From a virus: a stretch of 47,184 nt of DNA. The stretch covers positions 1 to 47,184 of the IMG/VR virus record IMGVR_UViG_3300015360_000069; one strand, 5' to 3'. Position numbers and translations under genes: made by a program. Of the stretch, positions 7,232 through 14,304 are shown in pieces (positions within the stretch are counted from its first letter, which is position 1; each line of letters begins with the position of its first letter). Under the pieces are notes generated by a model. It was not told the origin of the DNA and ran no database searches. It worked only from the letters and a program-made list of their open reading frames with translations.

Positions 7232-8167
7232 CTACCCTCGCAGTCGTCGCTCACCCCGCGCCGCGCCTGGGAGCATGCCCTCGAGGTCAAACATCGAGCC
7301 CTCCGTGTTGAGAGCCTCGACCACGTCCTGCGTCCGCTGCGACGCGCCAGGCATCGGCGCCTTCGGCGGCTCCTCGAGCCATCGCTCCTCGTTCAAAAAC
7401 TTCGCGCTGTCCACCACGAACCCATCGGCCCACCGCTGCGACGCCTTCCAGCGCTCGAGGCCCTCCATGACCTTGTCGAACGGCGGCTTGCGCTTCATCC
7501 ACGTCTCCTTCGTGCGGGTCCGCGAGCTTTTCCCCTTCGCGTGGTACGCGGCCCAGAAGCGGTCGAACTCCTCCACGCGCCGGTCGCCAATCGAGGCCGG
7601 GCGCACCGTCAGCGCCAGGGTCGGCGGCGGGCCCTCGCCCTCCGTCAGTAGCGCCGGCTGCTGGACGTCGATGTCGAGCCGGTCCTCCTTCCGGCGGCGG
7701 AGCGGCGGCGACGGCGTCCCCTCGCGTCGCTCCTCGAGATGCAGGAGGCCGACGTAGCGGTCGAAGAACGGGCCCAGCCAGGGATTGCGCGGGCACCGGC
7801 CGTACCACTTGTTTGCCGCCAGGCTCATGTTGTCGCGCGACGCCAGCGGTCGCCCTTCGTTGAGCACCTGTTCCGCGGCCATGTTGACCACCCAGACCCA
7901 CTCGGTCGCCGGGTCATAGAGCGCGAACTCCATCTCCCCGAGGGTGGCGAGGTTGTCGCGCACCTTGCCGGCGGTCGTGTTCAATTCCTGCGCGGCGACG
8001 CTGACCGACAGGTGGTAGACGCCCCACGGGTCGGCCAGCGCGCGGTCGTTGCTGAAGAGGAACAGGGCCAGCAGCCTTGCCCATCCAGACGGGTCACGGT
8101 CCCGGAGCGCGCGCCCCGTCTCCCCGGACCCCCAGAACGTCGAGCGGATCCTGTTGTGCGAGCGCAT
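7232..8167 (-). CDS. Putative phage replication initiator / primosomal protein, 311 aa
   Basis: The N-terminal 110 residues have the winged-helix pattern of phage replication proteins (T-F-W-G-S near 10-14, then a helix rich in alanine and leucine, W-G-V-Y-H-L-S-V-S, and T-T-A-G-K-V-R-D-N-L). The C-terminal part starting E-E-F-D-R-F-W-A-A-Y-H-A-K-G-K, followed by an R-W-A-D-G-F-V segment and F-L-N-E-E-R-W, matches the DnaT/replisome-organiser-like C-terminal domain common in such proteins. It would recognise an origin or recruit the host helicase. No helicase or primase motif is present. The start is ATG 8167 with GGAG upstream. The start of the preceding frame supports no alternative. Confidence 0.7.
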   Translation of the reverse strand: MRSHNRIRSTFWGSGETGRALRDRDPSGWARLLALFLFSNDRALADPWGVYHLSVSVAAQELNTTAGKVRDNLATLGEMEFALYDPATEWVWVVNMAAEQVLNEGRPLASRDNMSLAANKWYGRCPRNPWLGPFFDRYVGLLHLEERREGTPSPPLRRRKEDRLDIDVQQPALLTEGEGPPPTLALTVRPASIGDRRVEEFDRFWAAYHAKGKSSRTRTKETWMKRKPPFDKVMEGLERWKASQRWADGFVVDSAKFLNEERWLEEPPKAPMPGASQRTQDVVEALNTEGSMFDLEGMLPGAARGERRLRG

Positions 8168-8185
8168 GGTCGTCTTTGCTCCCCG

Positions 8186-8428
8186 CTACTTCTTCAGGAG
8201 CTGATCGACCAGGGAGCGGACGGTCTCGAGGCCCTGGTGGATGGCCTCAACGACGCGCTGCTTCTCCCGCTGGTGCCAGCCGCTGCGGCACCGGGAGCCC
8301 GAGCAAAACCTCGGAGTGATTCCGTTGTGGTTCCGCGGCGGCGGCAATTCGTCCCCGCAGAAGTCGCAACGGCGAACTGAAGGAACCGTGTGAACGGTTC
8401 CGGGTGCTTGATTCGACCCATCGAGCAT
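8186..8428 (-). CDS. Small treble-clef/zinc-finger protein, 80 aa
   Basis: ATG 8428 follows ACGGAG. The core is C-D-F-C-G-D-E-L, then about fifteen residues later R-F-C-S-G-S-R-C-R-S-G-W-H-Q-R. This C-x2-C...C-x4-C arrangement, with R-F-C-S and a W-H after the last cysteine, is common in small phage zinc fingers, usually of unknown role. The C-terminus is a helix (V-V-E-A-I-H-Q-G-L-E-T-V). DNA or RNA contact is plausible but not shown. Confidence 0.75.
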   Translation of the reverse strand: MLDGSNQAPGTVHTVPSVRRCDFCGDELPPPRNHNGITPRFCSGSRCRSGWHQREKQRVVEAIHQGLETVRSLVDQLLKK

Positions 8429-8448
8429 GTCTCCGTCCCGCCGTGGTC

Positions 8449-8880
8449 CTAGTTGTCCACGCTGAAGAGGGCCCCGGCGTCCGCGACGGCAAGGCGTTTG
8501 ACCCTGAAGATCAGCTCGGCGACGGTCGTCGCTGGTCGCTTCATGAAGGCGAAGTCGAGCAGGCGGGCGAGCGCGGCCCGTTCGGCGGCATCGTCCTCGA
8601 CCGGCTCGCTCTCGGCGATGAGTTCGGCGTAGCCCGTCGCGTGCGTGAGCAGCACGCTGATGAGGGCCTCGCCGTCCTGGTGGCGGAGGTCCATCAGGCA
8701 CAGCTTCGACAGGAGGCAGAGCACGGCGCCCTGGGGGTCGTCGCGCTCGAGCAGGGAGAGCGCCACGTTGATAGCGTGCGCCGTATCCGGGCTGGTGACA
8801 TCGCGGACGGCGTCCAGGTCGGCCTGGTTGAGCGGCGTCGCGTCCGGCACGGAGAGATGCTTCACGAGCTGCGGGCTCAC
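8449..8880 (-). CDS. Hypothetical helical protein downstream of RecT, 143 aa
   Basis: GTG 8880 overlaps the recT stop as GTGA, so the two are translationally coupled. The product seems all-alpha with long leucine-rich helices (I-N-V-A-L-S-L-L-E-R and L-C-L-L-S-K-L-C-L-M-D-L) and no catalytic motif. Proteins coupled to RecT are often accessory recombination factors, but this sequence was not recognised and such a role is a guess. Confidence 0.65.
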   Translation of the reverse strand: MSPQLVKHLSVPDATPLNQADLDAVRDVTSPDTAHAINVALSLLERDDPQGAVLCLLSKLCLMDLRHQDGEALISVLLTHATGYAELIAESEPVEDDAAERAALARLLDFAFMKRPATTVAELIFRVKRLAVADAGALFSVDN

Positions 8881-9803
8881 TGCTTGAGCTCAACGGGGAC
8901 GGCTTCCTTCGCGGCCACCTCGGCATCGAGCCCGGCCAGGTCGTCGTCCTGCTGCTGGTCCTCCGCGGCGCCGGTGCGCTGTGCCAGCTCCCCCTTGAGG
9001 GCGTCCACGCGGCTCGGACGGTCCATCGCCTTGACCGTCACCGCCTCGCCGTCACCGAGCTTCGTGCCGGCCGGCAGCTCGAGGTTCTGTGACAGGCCGA
9101 GGTCGGCCGCGTTGTCGAGGTCGAGCAGGCGCGACATGGCCTCGCTGCTCTTCGGCAGGTACTTCGAGATCTTGCGGATGGTCGTCTTGAGCGCCATTGC
9201 GTCGTAGTCGCTGACCCACGGGCCCGAGTCCTTGGCGCGCGACCGCTGCCGGTGCTCGTCAATCTCCGCCTTCGGCATCACCTCGAGCTGGAGCCCGCCA
9301 CCGCGCAACCGCGCCACGGCGTAGGCCGCGATGAAGTTGCCCGGCTTCTCGTGGGCGAGCATCCAGTACGGCTTGTGGCTGACGCGCGGCTGCGAGCCGA
9401 ACTCCACATCGAACTGGTCGTTCTGGTAGACGGCGCGCGGGTGCAGGTCCAGCGTCGCGCGAGCGCGGTCGATGAGATTCCGATACCCCATGTAGCCGGG
9501 GATGAACGTCGCTTCGTACTTGCCAGTGCGGCCGTTCTTGAATGGGATGAGCCAGGCCTCCTGCATCGGCCCGCCGAGGGTGAGCCCGAGCTTCAGCGCC
9601 TCGAACACGCCACCCATGAGCGACTCGTGGGTGCATTGCACCAGCTTCTCGTCGTAGCAGATCGCGTTGAACGCGATGCGGAGCAGGCGCGACGGGTCGC
9701 CCAGCGTCCGCGGCACGGCCTTCAGGATGTTGTCGTGGTTGATGGTCAGGAGCTGCTGCACGCCTTTGCTGCGCTCGTCCAGTCGGACTAGTTGATTCGC
9801 CAT
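8877..9803 (-). CDS. recT: RecT-family single-strand annealing protein, 308 aa
   Basis: The protein follows the RecT pattern: an N-terminal segment with P-R-T-L-G-D-P-S-R-L-L-R-I-A-F-N-A-I, then E-A-L-K-L-G-L-T-L, W-L-I-P-F-K-N-G, A-T-F-I-P-G-Y-M-G-Y-R-N-L, and later A-M-A-L-K-T-T-I-R-K-I-S-K-Y-L-P. These match family core positions of RecT/Redbeta annealases. It would coat and anneal single-stranded DNA made by the YqaJ-type exonuclease encoded at 12881. ATG 9803 was chosen because upstream in-frame sequence is shadow and AGGGA precedes it. The C-terminus is acidic and variable, as is usual for the family. Confidence 0.9.
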   Translation of the reverse strand: MANQLVRLDERSKGVQQLLTINHDNILKAVPRTLGDPSRLLRIAFNAICYDEKLVQCTHESLMGGVFEALKLGLTLGGPMQEAWLIPFKNGRTGKYEATFIPGYMGYRNLIDRARATLDLHPRAVYQNDQFDVEFGSQPRVSHKPYWMLAHEKPGNFIAAYAVARLRGGGLQLEVMPKAEIDEHRQRSRAKDSGPWVSDYDAMALKTTIRKISKYLPKSSEAMSRLLDLDNAADLGLSQNLELPAGTKLGDGEAVTVKAMDRPSRVDALKGELAQRTGAAEDQQQDDDLAGLDAEVAAKEAVPVELKQ

Positions 9804-9861
9804 GTGATTTGTCCCTGGGGAAAGGGAGCCCGCCGAGACGGGCCCCCGGTACTGCCCTACC

Positions 9862-10569
9862 CTACTCTTCGCTGTCTTCTGGGTCTTCGATGCTGCTGTC
9901 GCCGGGCGTCTCCTCCGCTGCATCCAGCGGGAGTTCTGGCGCGGCGTTGTTCTCGCCCTCGAGCGGTAGCTCCGCCTGGTCGCCGACGTCGTGCATGCGG
10001 CGCAGCGCGTGGAAGATGGCCGTGTCCACTTCCTCGACTCGGTCCTTCGCATGCTTGGCGGCGAGCTTCGCGCTCTCGTACTTCGACCGCGCCGTCACGG
10101 CCTGCTCGTACAGCTCACCGAGCCGGGCCAGGAGCGCCTTCGGGAGCGGCGGCGGCTCCCACGTCTGGAACAGCATCTGCTCGGCCCGATACCAGGCGCC
10201 GACGTCGCTGTCGCGGTCCTCGAGCTGCATCACCGGCAGGGCGCCGGTCGTCTGCTCTTCGGGCTTGCTGCATCGACGGACGCCTGCGAGCGCGCCGTTG
10301 ACCAGATCGATCGCCACCAGGTCGCCGGTCTTCACATGCCGGCGGAACTCCCGGTGGAACGTGAAGTGCGCCATCAGTAGCGGCGTTTCTCCTGCCACAC
10401 CGTCGAGCCCCTCGGCTGCTGCGCCGTCAGTCGCACCGGCGAGGGTCGATCCCCCGTCGTTCTCCGTGGATGCTGGTGGAGTCGATACCGGAAAGCCCTC
10501 GTCGGCCGGCACCTCCGCGGTCGGCTGTGGTCCTGCCTGGTCGTCGTCACCCCGTCGCTGCTTTGCCAT
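9862..10569 (-). CDS. Hypothetical protein with acidic tail and coiled-coil segment, 235 aa
   Basis: ATG 10569 forms a TGATG overlap with the preceding stop and has GAGGTGA upstream. The first 60 residues are low-complexity (A, P, T, E, G), followed by a beta-like domain (F-T-F-H-R-E-F-R-R-H-V-K-T-G-D-L-V-A-I-D). A charged helix (S-K-Y-E-S-A-K-L-A-A-K-H-A-K-D-R) and a very acidic tail follow. No family was recognised. Its place just ahead of recT suggests a DNA-metabolism accessory protein, but that is inference. Confidence 0.65.
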   Translation of the reverse strand: MAKQRRGDDDQAGPQPTAEVPADEGFPVSTPPASTENDGGSTLAGATDGAAAEGLDGVAGETPLLMAHFTFHREFRRHVKTGDLVAIDLVNGALAGVRRCSKPEEQTTGALPVMQLEDRDSDVGAWYRAEQMLFQTWEPPPLPKALLARLGELYEQAVTARSKYESAKLAAKHAKDRVEEVDTAIFHALRRMHDVGDQAELPLEGENNAAPELPLDAAEETPGDSSIEDPEDSEE

Positions 10570-10757
10570 CAGTACGTCACCTCGTCACCTGCGTTGTAGT
10601 CCTCGGCGTCGAACGGCGGCGCCGTCAGCTCACCGAGACAGTTGGGTGTGGCCTCACACTCGAAGGTGTGCTCGCCGTCTGGAAGGGTTTGCGGCTCGTC
10701 GCACTCTGGACAGGCCACCTCCCACATCGCGCCCTGCGTAGACCTGGTCGCCTTCAT
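10569..10757 (-). CDS. Small zinc-ribbon-like protein, 62 aa
   Basis: ATG 10757 overlaps the preceding stop by one base (TGATG), and the stop overlaps the next start in the same way. It contains V-A-C-P-E-C-D-E near residues 14-21 and F-E-C-E-A-T-P-N-C-L about 20 residues later, which fits a four-cysteine zinc ribbon. The C-terminal half is acidic (D-A-E-D-Y-N-A-G-D-E). Function is unknown. Confidence 0.65.
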   Translation of the reverse strand: MKATRSTQGAMWEVACPECDEPQTLPDGEHTFECEATPNCLGELTAPPFDAEDYNAGDEVTY

Positions 10758-11131
10758 CAGTGCGCCGCAACGATTGGCGTGTTCTCGCCGTCGTCCTTCG
10801 CCTGGTGCTGGGCCTCGGCCGCGGCCTTCTCGCGGGCCTTCTTCTGGGCCTTGGTTTCGCCCTCGCGCGGCTGGTAGTCGCCGTTCACGCCGGCCGCGGC
10901 CTCGGCGTGGCCCTTGTGGTAGTCACGCGCCTCGACATCGAGCGCGGACGTCACTTGCCGGCGGTGGTCCTCGAGCTGGTCCTGGGCCTCCGCGAGCGTC
11001 ATGCCCGTGGTGCCGACGAACTCGCAGCCATCGCGCCAGTGGGCGAAGGTCTTGAAGCCGTCCGCGACGCCGTTGAAGTAGCTCGTCGCCTCGGCCGTGT
11101 TCGCGAAGCCTCCGGTTTTCACTCCATACAT
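10757..11131 (-). CDS. Hypothetical protein, 124 aa
   Basis: ATG 11131 follows AGGAGGG. It opens with M-Y-G-V-K-T-G-G-F-A-N-T-A-E-A, and its central charged helix (T-L-A-E-A-Q-D-Q-L-E-D-H-R-R-Q-V) leads to a K/E/A-rich tail (T-K-A-Q-K-K-A-R-E-K-A-A-A-E). It is the first gene after a 220-bp non-coding gap and so may head a transcription unit that includes recT. No family was recognised. Confidence 0.7.
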   Translation of the reverse strand: MYGVKTGGFANTAEATSYFNGVADGFKTFAHWRDGCEFVGTTGMTLAEAQDQLEDHRRQVTSALDVEARDYHKGHAEAAAGVNGDYQPREGETKAQKKAREKAAAEAQHQAKDDGENTPIVAAH

Positions 11132-11351
11132 GCCATGCCCTCCTGTTGATTGGTTGACGACCCGACCGAATCACGCACCGCTCGGTCGGAACACGGCCCC
11201 AGCAACTCGCATCGCTCCGCTACTACCCTCAGCGCTCGTTGGACGGGGATTGCACGGCGGATCCGGGCCGCGCTGCGGAATTGCAGCGATGGCCCCCGTG
11301 GTCCTCGGAGCGCCTCAGCCTTCGCTGAAACGACCGTGTCGCTTGCGTCTG
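11132..11351. promoter_or_regulatory. 220-bp gap with inverted repeat; probable leader/operator region
   Basis: No gene is supported here. It holds a perfect 8-bp inverted repeat, CCGACCGA (11162-11169) and TCGGTCGG (11182-11189), 31 bases before the start of the gene at 11131. It also holds a small hairpin TCAGC-CTTC-GCTGA (about 11315-11328), whose sequence is echoed with two changes at 11370-11385. No convincing -35/-10 pair was found on the - strand. A regulatory role is inferred from position. Confidence 0.4.
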
Positions 11352-11540
11352 TTAGACCGGAACGGCCATCAGCCTACGCCGAAACAGATCGTCGGCGGGC
11401 TTGGCCTCGAAAAGCCGTGCAGGCGAGTCCGTGCGGCGGCGACGGCGAGGCATCTCGCGGTAGCGCGCGTGCGCCAGGTCCACCGCGAAGAGTGCCGTTG
11501 TGACCAGGCTCATGCCGAGGATGACGATCACGTTGATCAT
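11352..11540 (-). CDS. Small single-pass membrane protein, 62 aa
   Basis: ATG 11540 forms an ATGA overlap with the preceding stop and has GGGAGAA upstream, so it is preferred over earlier in-frame starts. Residues 2-21 (I-N-V-I-V-I-L-G-M-S-L-V-T-T-A-L-F-A-V) form a transmembrane helix, followed by a strongly basic cytoplasmic segment (P-R-R-R-R-R-T). Such small proteins occur widely in phage early regions. No specific function was recognised. It is too early in the map to call a holin. Confidence 0.65.
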   Translation of the reverse strand: MINVIVILGMSLVTTALFAVDLAHARYREMPRRRRRTDSPARLFEAKPADDLFRRRLMAVPV

Positions 11541-11962
11541 GCTGAGTTCTCCCATCGTTTGCGCTCGCGACACATGCCGCGAGTCTCCCCTAGACGGTAG
11601 CCCCTTCGTCGTCCCATCCGGTAGGCCGCAATGGGGTCGAGCTGCTCCCGCTGGATGGTGTCGATGTCGGCCAGCTCAGCGCGCCTCGAGGTCGCCTCAG
11701 CGCTCGCCGCGCGCATCGCATCGGTGTGCTTGTCCGCGCGGGTGATGCCGATCAGCACCCCCTTGCAGTTGTTCGAGCAGGTCTTCCTGTACGAAAACAT
11801 CGGCGACGCGAGCTGGCAGACCAGGCAGCGACGGAGGTACAGGTACTGCGTGCGGTCGGCGAGCAGCGAGCAGGCCACCGGGTACGGCACCAGCGCGTCG
11901 GCCGGCACCGCATGCCACGAGCCCCACGGCGAGAGCGTGCGGACGCCCTTCGACCGGCTCAC
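11537..11962 (-). CDS. Hypothetical zinc-finger protein, 141 aa
   Basis: GTG 11962 follows AAGGTGAGC and comes five bases after the preceding stop. The central motif R-C-L-V-C-Q-L-A-S-P, then about twelve residues, then K-T-C-S-N-N-C-K-G, is a four-cysteine finger resembling those of small phage DNA- or RNA-binding proteins. The C-terminal third is basic (R-M-G-R-R-R-G-Y-R-L-G). Nucleic-acid binding is likely but inferred. The stop overlaps the membrane-protein start. Confidence 0.65.
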   Translation of the reverse strand: MSRSKGVRTLSPWGSWHAVPADALVPYPVACSLLADRTQYLYLRRCLVCQLASPMFSYRKTCSNNCKGVLIGITRADKHTDAMRAASAEATSRRAELADIDTIQREQLDPIAAYRMGRRRGYRLGETRGMCRERKRWENSA

Positions 11963-11966
11963 GCGC

Positions 11967-12272
11967 TCACCTTGTGCCAGGCGCCGGTTTCGGCCAGGCC
12001 ATCGGGTTGCCGCCGCGGTCGCACAGCGCACAGCACGAGTCGTCCTCATCGCCCTTCGGGTTGCCGCCGACGACGCCGGTGTCGAGGCACTCCGCGCAGC
12101 CGAACGCCTTCGCGATCAGCGCGTTGTCGAAGTTCGTCTCCACCTCGCCCTCGTTCGCGTGGTAGATGTCGCGAAGGAGCGACTCGAGCAGCCAGATGCG
12201 CTCCGTCCGCTCCTCGATCACCAGCTTCGCGACGGCCGACCGCGCCTTCAGCATCATCACTTCTTCGCTCAT
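11967..12272 (-). CDS. Small protein with helical N-terminus and C-terminal zinc ribbon, 101 aa
   Basis: ATG 12272 is in an ATGA overlap with the preceding stop and has GGAGG upstream. An N-terminal coiled helix (K-L-V-I-E-E-R-T-E-R-I-W-L-L-E-S-L-L) precedes G-C-A-E-C-L-D-T-G and, after an acidic loop, S-C-C-A-L-C-D-R-G-G. That gives two CxxC knuckles of a ribbon. No family was recognised. It is one of a run of zinc-ribbon genes in this block. Confidence 0.65.
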   Translation of the reverse strand: MSEEVMMLKARSAVAKLVIEERTERIWLLESLLRDIYHANEGEVETNFDNALIAKAFGCAECLDTGVVGGNPKGDEDDSCCALCDRGGNPMAWPKPAPGTR

Positions 12273-12508
12273 CGCGCTCGCCTCCATTTGTCCGCGTCCG
12301 GGCACGTCACGAAGTGGCTCGCGCTCGTCAGCAGGTAGGCCTTGCTGACGCCCTCGAGAAAGCTCTCCTGCACCTCGAGCGACGGGTCGCCATTGAACGG
12401 CATCCACTCCCCAGACGCGAGCCGGTAGAACGTCACGGGTGCCTTGCAGGAACGGCACGTCTGCTTCGGGCGCCTGGTGCTGGCGTCCACCTCGAGCTGC
12501 GGGGTCAC
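12269..12508 (-). CDS. Small zinc-ribbon-like protein, 79 aa
   Basis: GTG 12508 overlaps the upstream stop (GTGA) and the stop overlaps the next ATG. Residues 18-21 are C-R-S-C, followed by a beta segment (A-P-V-T-F-Y-R-L-A-S-G-E-W-M-P-F), and H-F-V-T-C-P-D-A-D occurs near the end. This Cx2C...HxxxC arrangement can hold zinc and is seen in short phage proteins. Function is unknown. Confidence 0.6.
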   Translation of the reverse strand: MTPQLEVDASTRRPKQTCRSCKAPVTFYRLASGEWMPFNGDPSLEVQESFLEGVSKAYLLTSASHFVTCPDADKWRRAR

Positions 12509-12738
12509 GAGTACGCCCGGTCCTTCGCCCGCTGCCGCGCGTCGATGCGCTCGTCGGCCTCGGCCTCGCGCGTCGCCCGGTCCTCGGCGGCGAACTCGGC
12601 GCGGCGCTGCGCCAGGTACTCCGCGTCCTCGCGCCGGTGCTCCGCGCGCTCCTCGGCCGTGAAGCCCCAATCCATGTAGGCGTCAATCGACGCCAGGAAC
12701 GCGGCGCGGTTCTTCTTCTTCAGTTCTGCAAGGTCCAT
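12505..12738 (-). CDS. Highly charged helical protein, 77 aa
   Basis: ATG 12738 follows AAGGGGTGACGG, so it is preferred over the GTG three codons upstream. The sequence is dominated by E, R, A and D (E-E-R-A-E-H-R-R-E-D-A-E-Y-L-A-Q-R-R-A-E) and should form one long helix or coiled coil. No motif or family was recognised. It is coupled downstream by a GTGA overlap. Confidence 0.6.
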   Translation of the reverse strand: MDLAELKKKNRAAFLASIDAYMDWGFTAEERAEHRREDAEYLAQRRAEFAAEDRATREAEADERIDARQRAKDRAYS

Positions 12739-12762
12739 GTCCGTCACCCCTTCGCCCTTCAG

Positions 12763-12879
12763 TTACCGCACTCGGATCCCGGCTTTTCGCATCCGCCGCC
12801 TGAACCACCAGTCCTCGACCCAGAGGTAGGCGAACGGCGACAGGACGCCAGCGACGTAGAACGCGATGGCCTCGAGCAT
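12763..12879 (-). CDS. 38-aa membrane micro-protein
   Basis: ATG 12879 is preceded by GAGGGGG inside the end of the exonuclease gene, and the frame ends at TAA 12763-12765. The peptide begins M-L-E-A-I-A-F-Y-V-A-G-V-L-S-P-F-A-Y-L-W, a single membrane helix, and continues with a basic tail (F-R-R-R-M-R-K-A-G-I-R-V-R). The good ribbon of ribosome-binding site, hydrophobic helix and positive tail, together with an otherwise empty gap, support a real gene. Function is unknown. Confidence 0.6.
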   Translation of the reverse strand: MLEAIAFYVAGVLSPFAYLWVEDWWFRRRMRKAGIRVR

Positions 12880-12880
12880 T

Positions 12881-13900
12881 TCACTCGTCCCCCTCGTCGC
12901 CCTCGGCCCCGTGCCGGCGCAGCACGCGGAACTCCGACTCCCGCACCTGGTGCGCCCGGCGGGTCTGATGGCGCCAGGAGTACGTCACGCCCTCGAGCAC
13001 GCCGACCGTCGCACCGCCGAGCGCGGCCTTGAGCTGATTGCTGGCCGCGCCCTTCAGCGCCTTCGCCTCCTTCGCGAGCGCCGATGCCAGCCGCATGTCC
13101 TTGTCCCACTGCGCGGCCTCGGCCGGCAGCTCCACCACTTCGCCCGTGTCCTTCGGGTACAGGCGCCCGAGCAGCTCCTTCGTGCTCTCGCTGCCATCGA
13201 CCGGCGGCGGGTTGCCGTTCAGGCAGCGCTCCCAGAACTCGATTTCGAGCTTACGGAGCATCGCGATCAGCTCGTCGTCGCGCTTGATGTCGGCCCACAT
13301 AAAGCGGTTGCCGCCGACCAGGGCCGCGATGCTCGCCCACTCGGCGCCCGTGACCATGAGCTGATGCTGGACCTGCACGGTGTACTCGATGGGCGGCTCC
13401 TGCGTCTCCTCCCAGAGCCGGCCCTTCGAGATGTCCACGTTCTTGACTTCGAGCACGCCAGGCTTGTAGAACACCGGCGGCTGCACGCGCTCGAAGCCGT
13501 CGTCGGCGACAGGCGTGAGCTGGTCGATGGGCAGCACGGTCGCGTCGGGCGAGGCCACCAGGAACGGCAGGGCGCCATCGCGCGCCAGGACGAAGCGGGC
13601 GGGCCCGATGACGTCGTGGTGGTCCTGCGGCTCGAGCAGCGCCGTTGCTGGGCCCACGGCGCGATGCGTGACGCGCTCGTAGCCGGCGATGATGGCGGGC
13701 TCGAGGGCCATGCCCCACTCGACAAACTCCACCTCACCAGGCGAGGGCTGGCGCATGCCGCGCTTCTCGTAGTAGAGCGTCAACGGGCTCTTCCACTTGC
13801 TGAGCCCGAGGATGACCGGCGCGTCGCTGCTGCCGATGCCAGTGCTGCGGGCGCCCAGCCACTGCGCGCGATCCGGGTACGTCTCAATCGTCGTTGCCAT
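12881..13900 (-). CDS. YqaJ-family viral recombinase (alkaline exonuclease), 339 aa
   Basis: The lambda-exonuclease/YqaJ fold residues are visible: G-I-G-S-S-D-A (21-27), Glu67 in M-A-L-E-P, Asp119 in A-S-P-D-A-T, and Glu151 and Lys153 in L-E-V-K-N. A later V-Q-H-Q-L-M-V-T-G matches the conserved Q-x-Q helix. Such enzymes digest one strand of double-stranded DNA ends, making the single strands that RecT anneals. The start is ATG 13900 after AGGAGAG. It lies 3 kb upstream of recT in the same direction, so the pair is in one block but not adjacent. About ten unrelated small genes lie between them. Confidence 0.9.
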   Translation of the reverse strand: MATTIETYPDRAQWLGARSTGIGSSDAPVILGLSKWKSPLTLYYEKRGMRQPSPGEVEFVEWGMALEPAIIAGYERVTHRAVGPATALLEPQDHHDVIGPARFVLARDGALPFLVASPDATVLPIDQLTPVADDGFERVQPPVFYKPGVLEVKNVDISKGRLWEETQEPPIEYTVQVQHQLMVTGAEWASIAALVGGNRFMWADIKRDDELIAMLRKLEIEFWERCLNGNPPPVDGSESTKELLGRLYPKDTGEVVELPAEAAQWDKDMRLASALAKEAKALKGAASNQLKAALGGATVGVLEGVTYSWRHQTRRAHQVRESEFRVLRRHGAEGDEGDE

Positions 13901-14123
13901 CGTCTCTCCTGCTACGTTCCGTCCGGTGAAGCTCCTCGCGGAGCCGGCAGGCCTCCTGCCGCAGTGCTTCGTTGATCACCCCGTACACATGCCGCGGCGT
14001 CATGTTGAGCACCGTAATCGTGCTCCCTCTGACAAACCGCGGCCTCCCCGTTGTCGCCTCCCGCGCCAGGAGCTGCACGTAGACCGTGGCAGCGTAGGGC
14101 GTCTTATCTTTTCGCCGCGGCAC
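13884..14123 (-). CDS. Small basic hypothetical protein, 79 aa
   Basis: GTG 14123 (no good ribosome-binding site) and a 20-base overlap with the upstream gene. The sequence is basic at both ends (P-R-R-K-D-K and R-T-E-R-S-R-R-D-D), with a central helix pair (M-T-P-R-H-V-Y-G-V-I-N-E-A-L-R) that could be a DNA-binding motif. It overlaps the exonuclease start by 17 bases. The start is uncertain, since no ATG is available near the N-terminus. Confidence 0.5.
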   Translation of the reverse strand: MPRRKDKTPYAATVYVQLLAREATTGRPRFVRGSTITVLNMTPRHVYGVINEALRQEACRLREELHRTERSRRDDGNDD

Positions 14124-14304
14124 GTTCGCGAGCCTCGCGTTCGACCTGCCGCCGGCATGCGAGGAAATGCTGGTCGTCCTCGAGCCGGCCGTTGTCGATG
14201 GCGGCGTTGCGTTCCTTCTTCGTGAGCCGCTCCCGCGCGTACTTCGCGAGCCGCGGCACGCCGACCTTCAGCGCGAGCTTACCGACCGTGAGCCACAGGC
14301 CCAT
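14104..14304 (-). CDS. Small basic protein with hydrophobic N-terminus, 66 aa
   Basis: ATG 14304 follows AAGAGG inside the end of the helix-turn-helix gene. It begins M-G-L-W-L-T-V-G-K-L-A-L-K-V-G-V, an amphipathic or weakly hydrophobic stretch, and ends in a basic charged helix (R-R-Q-V-E-R-E-A-R-E-R-A-A-A-K-R). No family was recognised. Confidence 0.55.
   Translation of the reverse strand: MGLWLTVGKLALKVGVPRLAKYARERLTKKERNAAIDNGRLEDDQHFLACRRQVEREARERAAAKR

Noticed and set aside
11150-11503. Rightward open frame in the 11.1-11.5 kb gap
   Set aside because: It runs antisense to the leftward membrane-protein gene for much of its length, is Arg/Pro/Ser-rich and has no ribosome-binding site.
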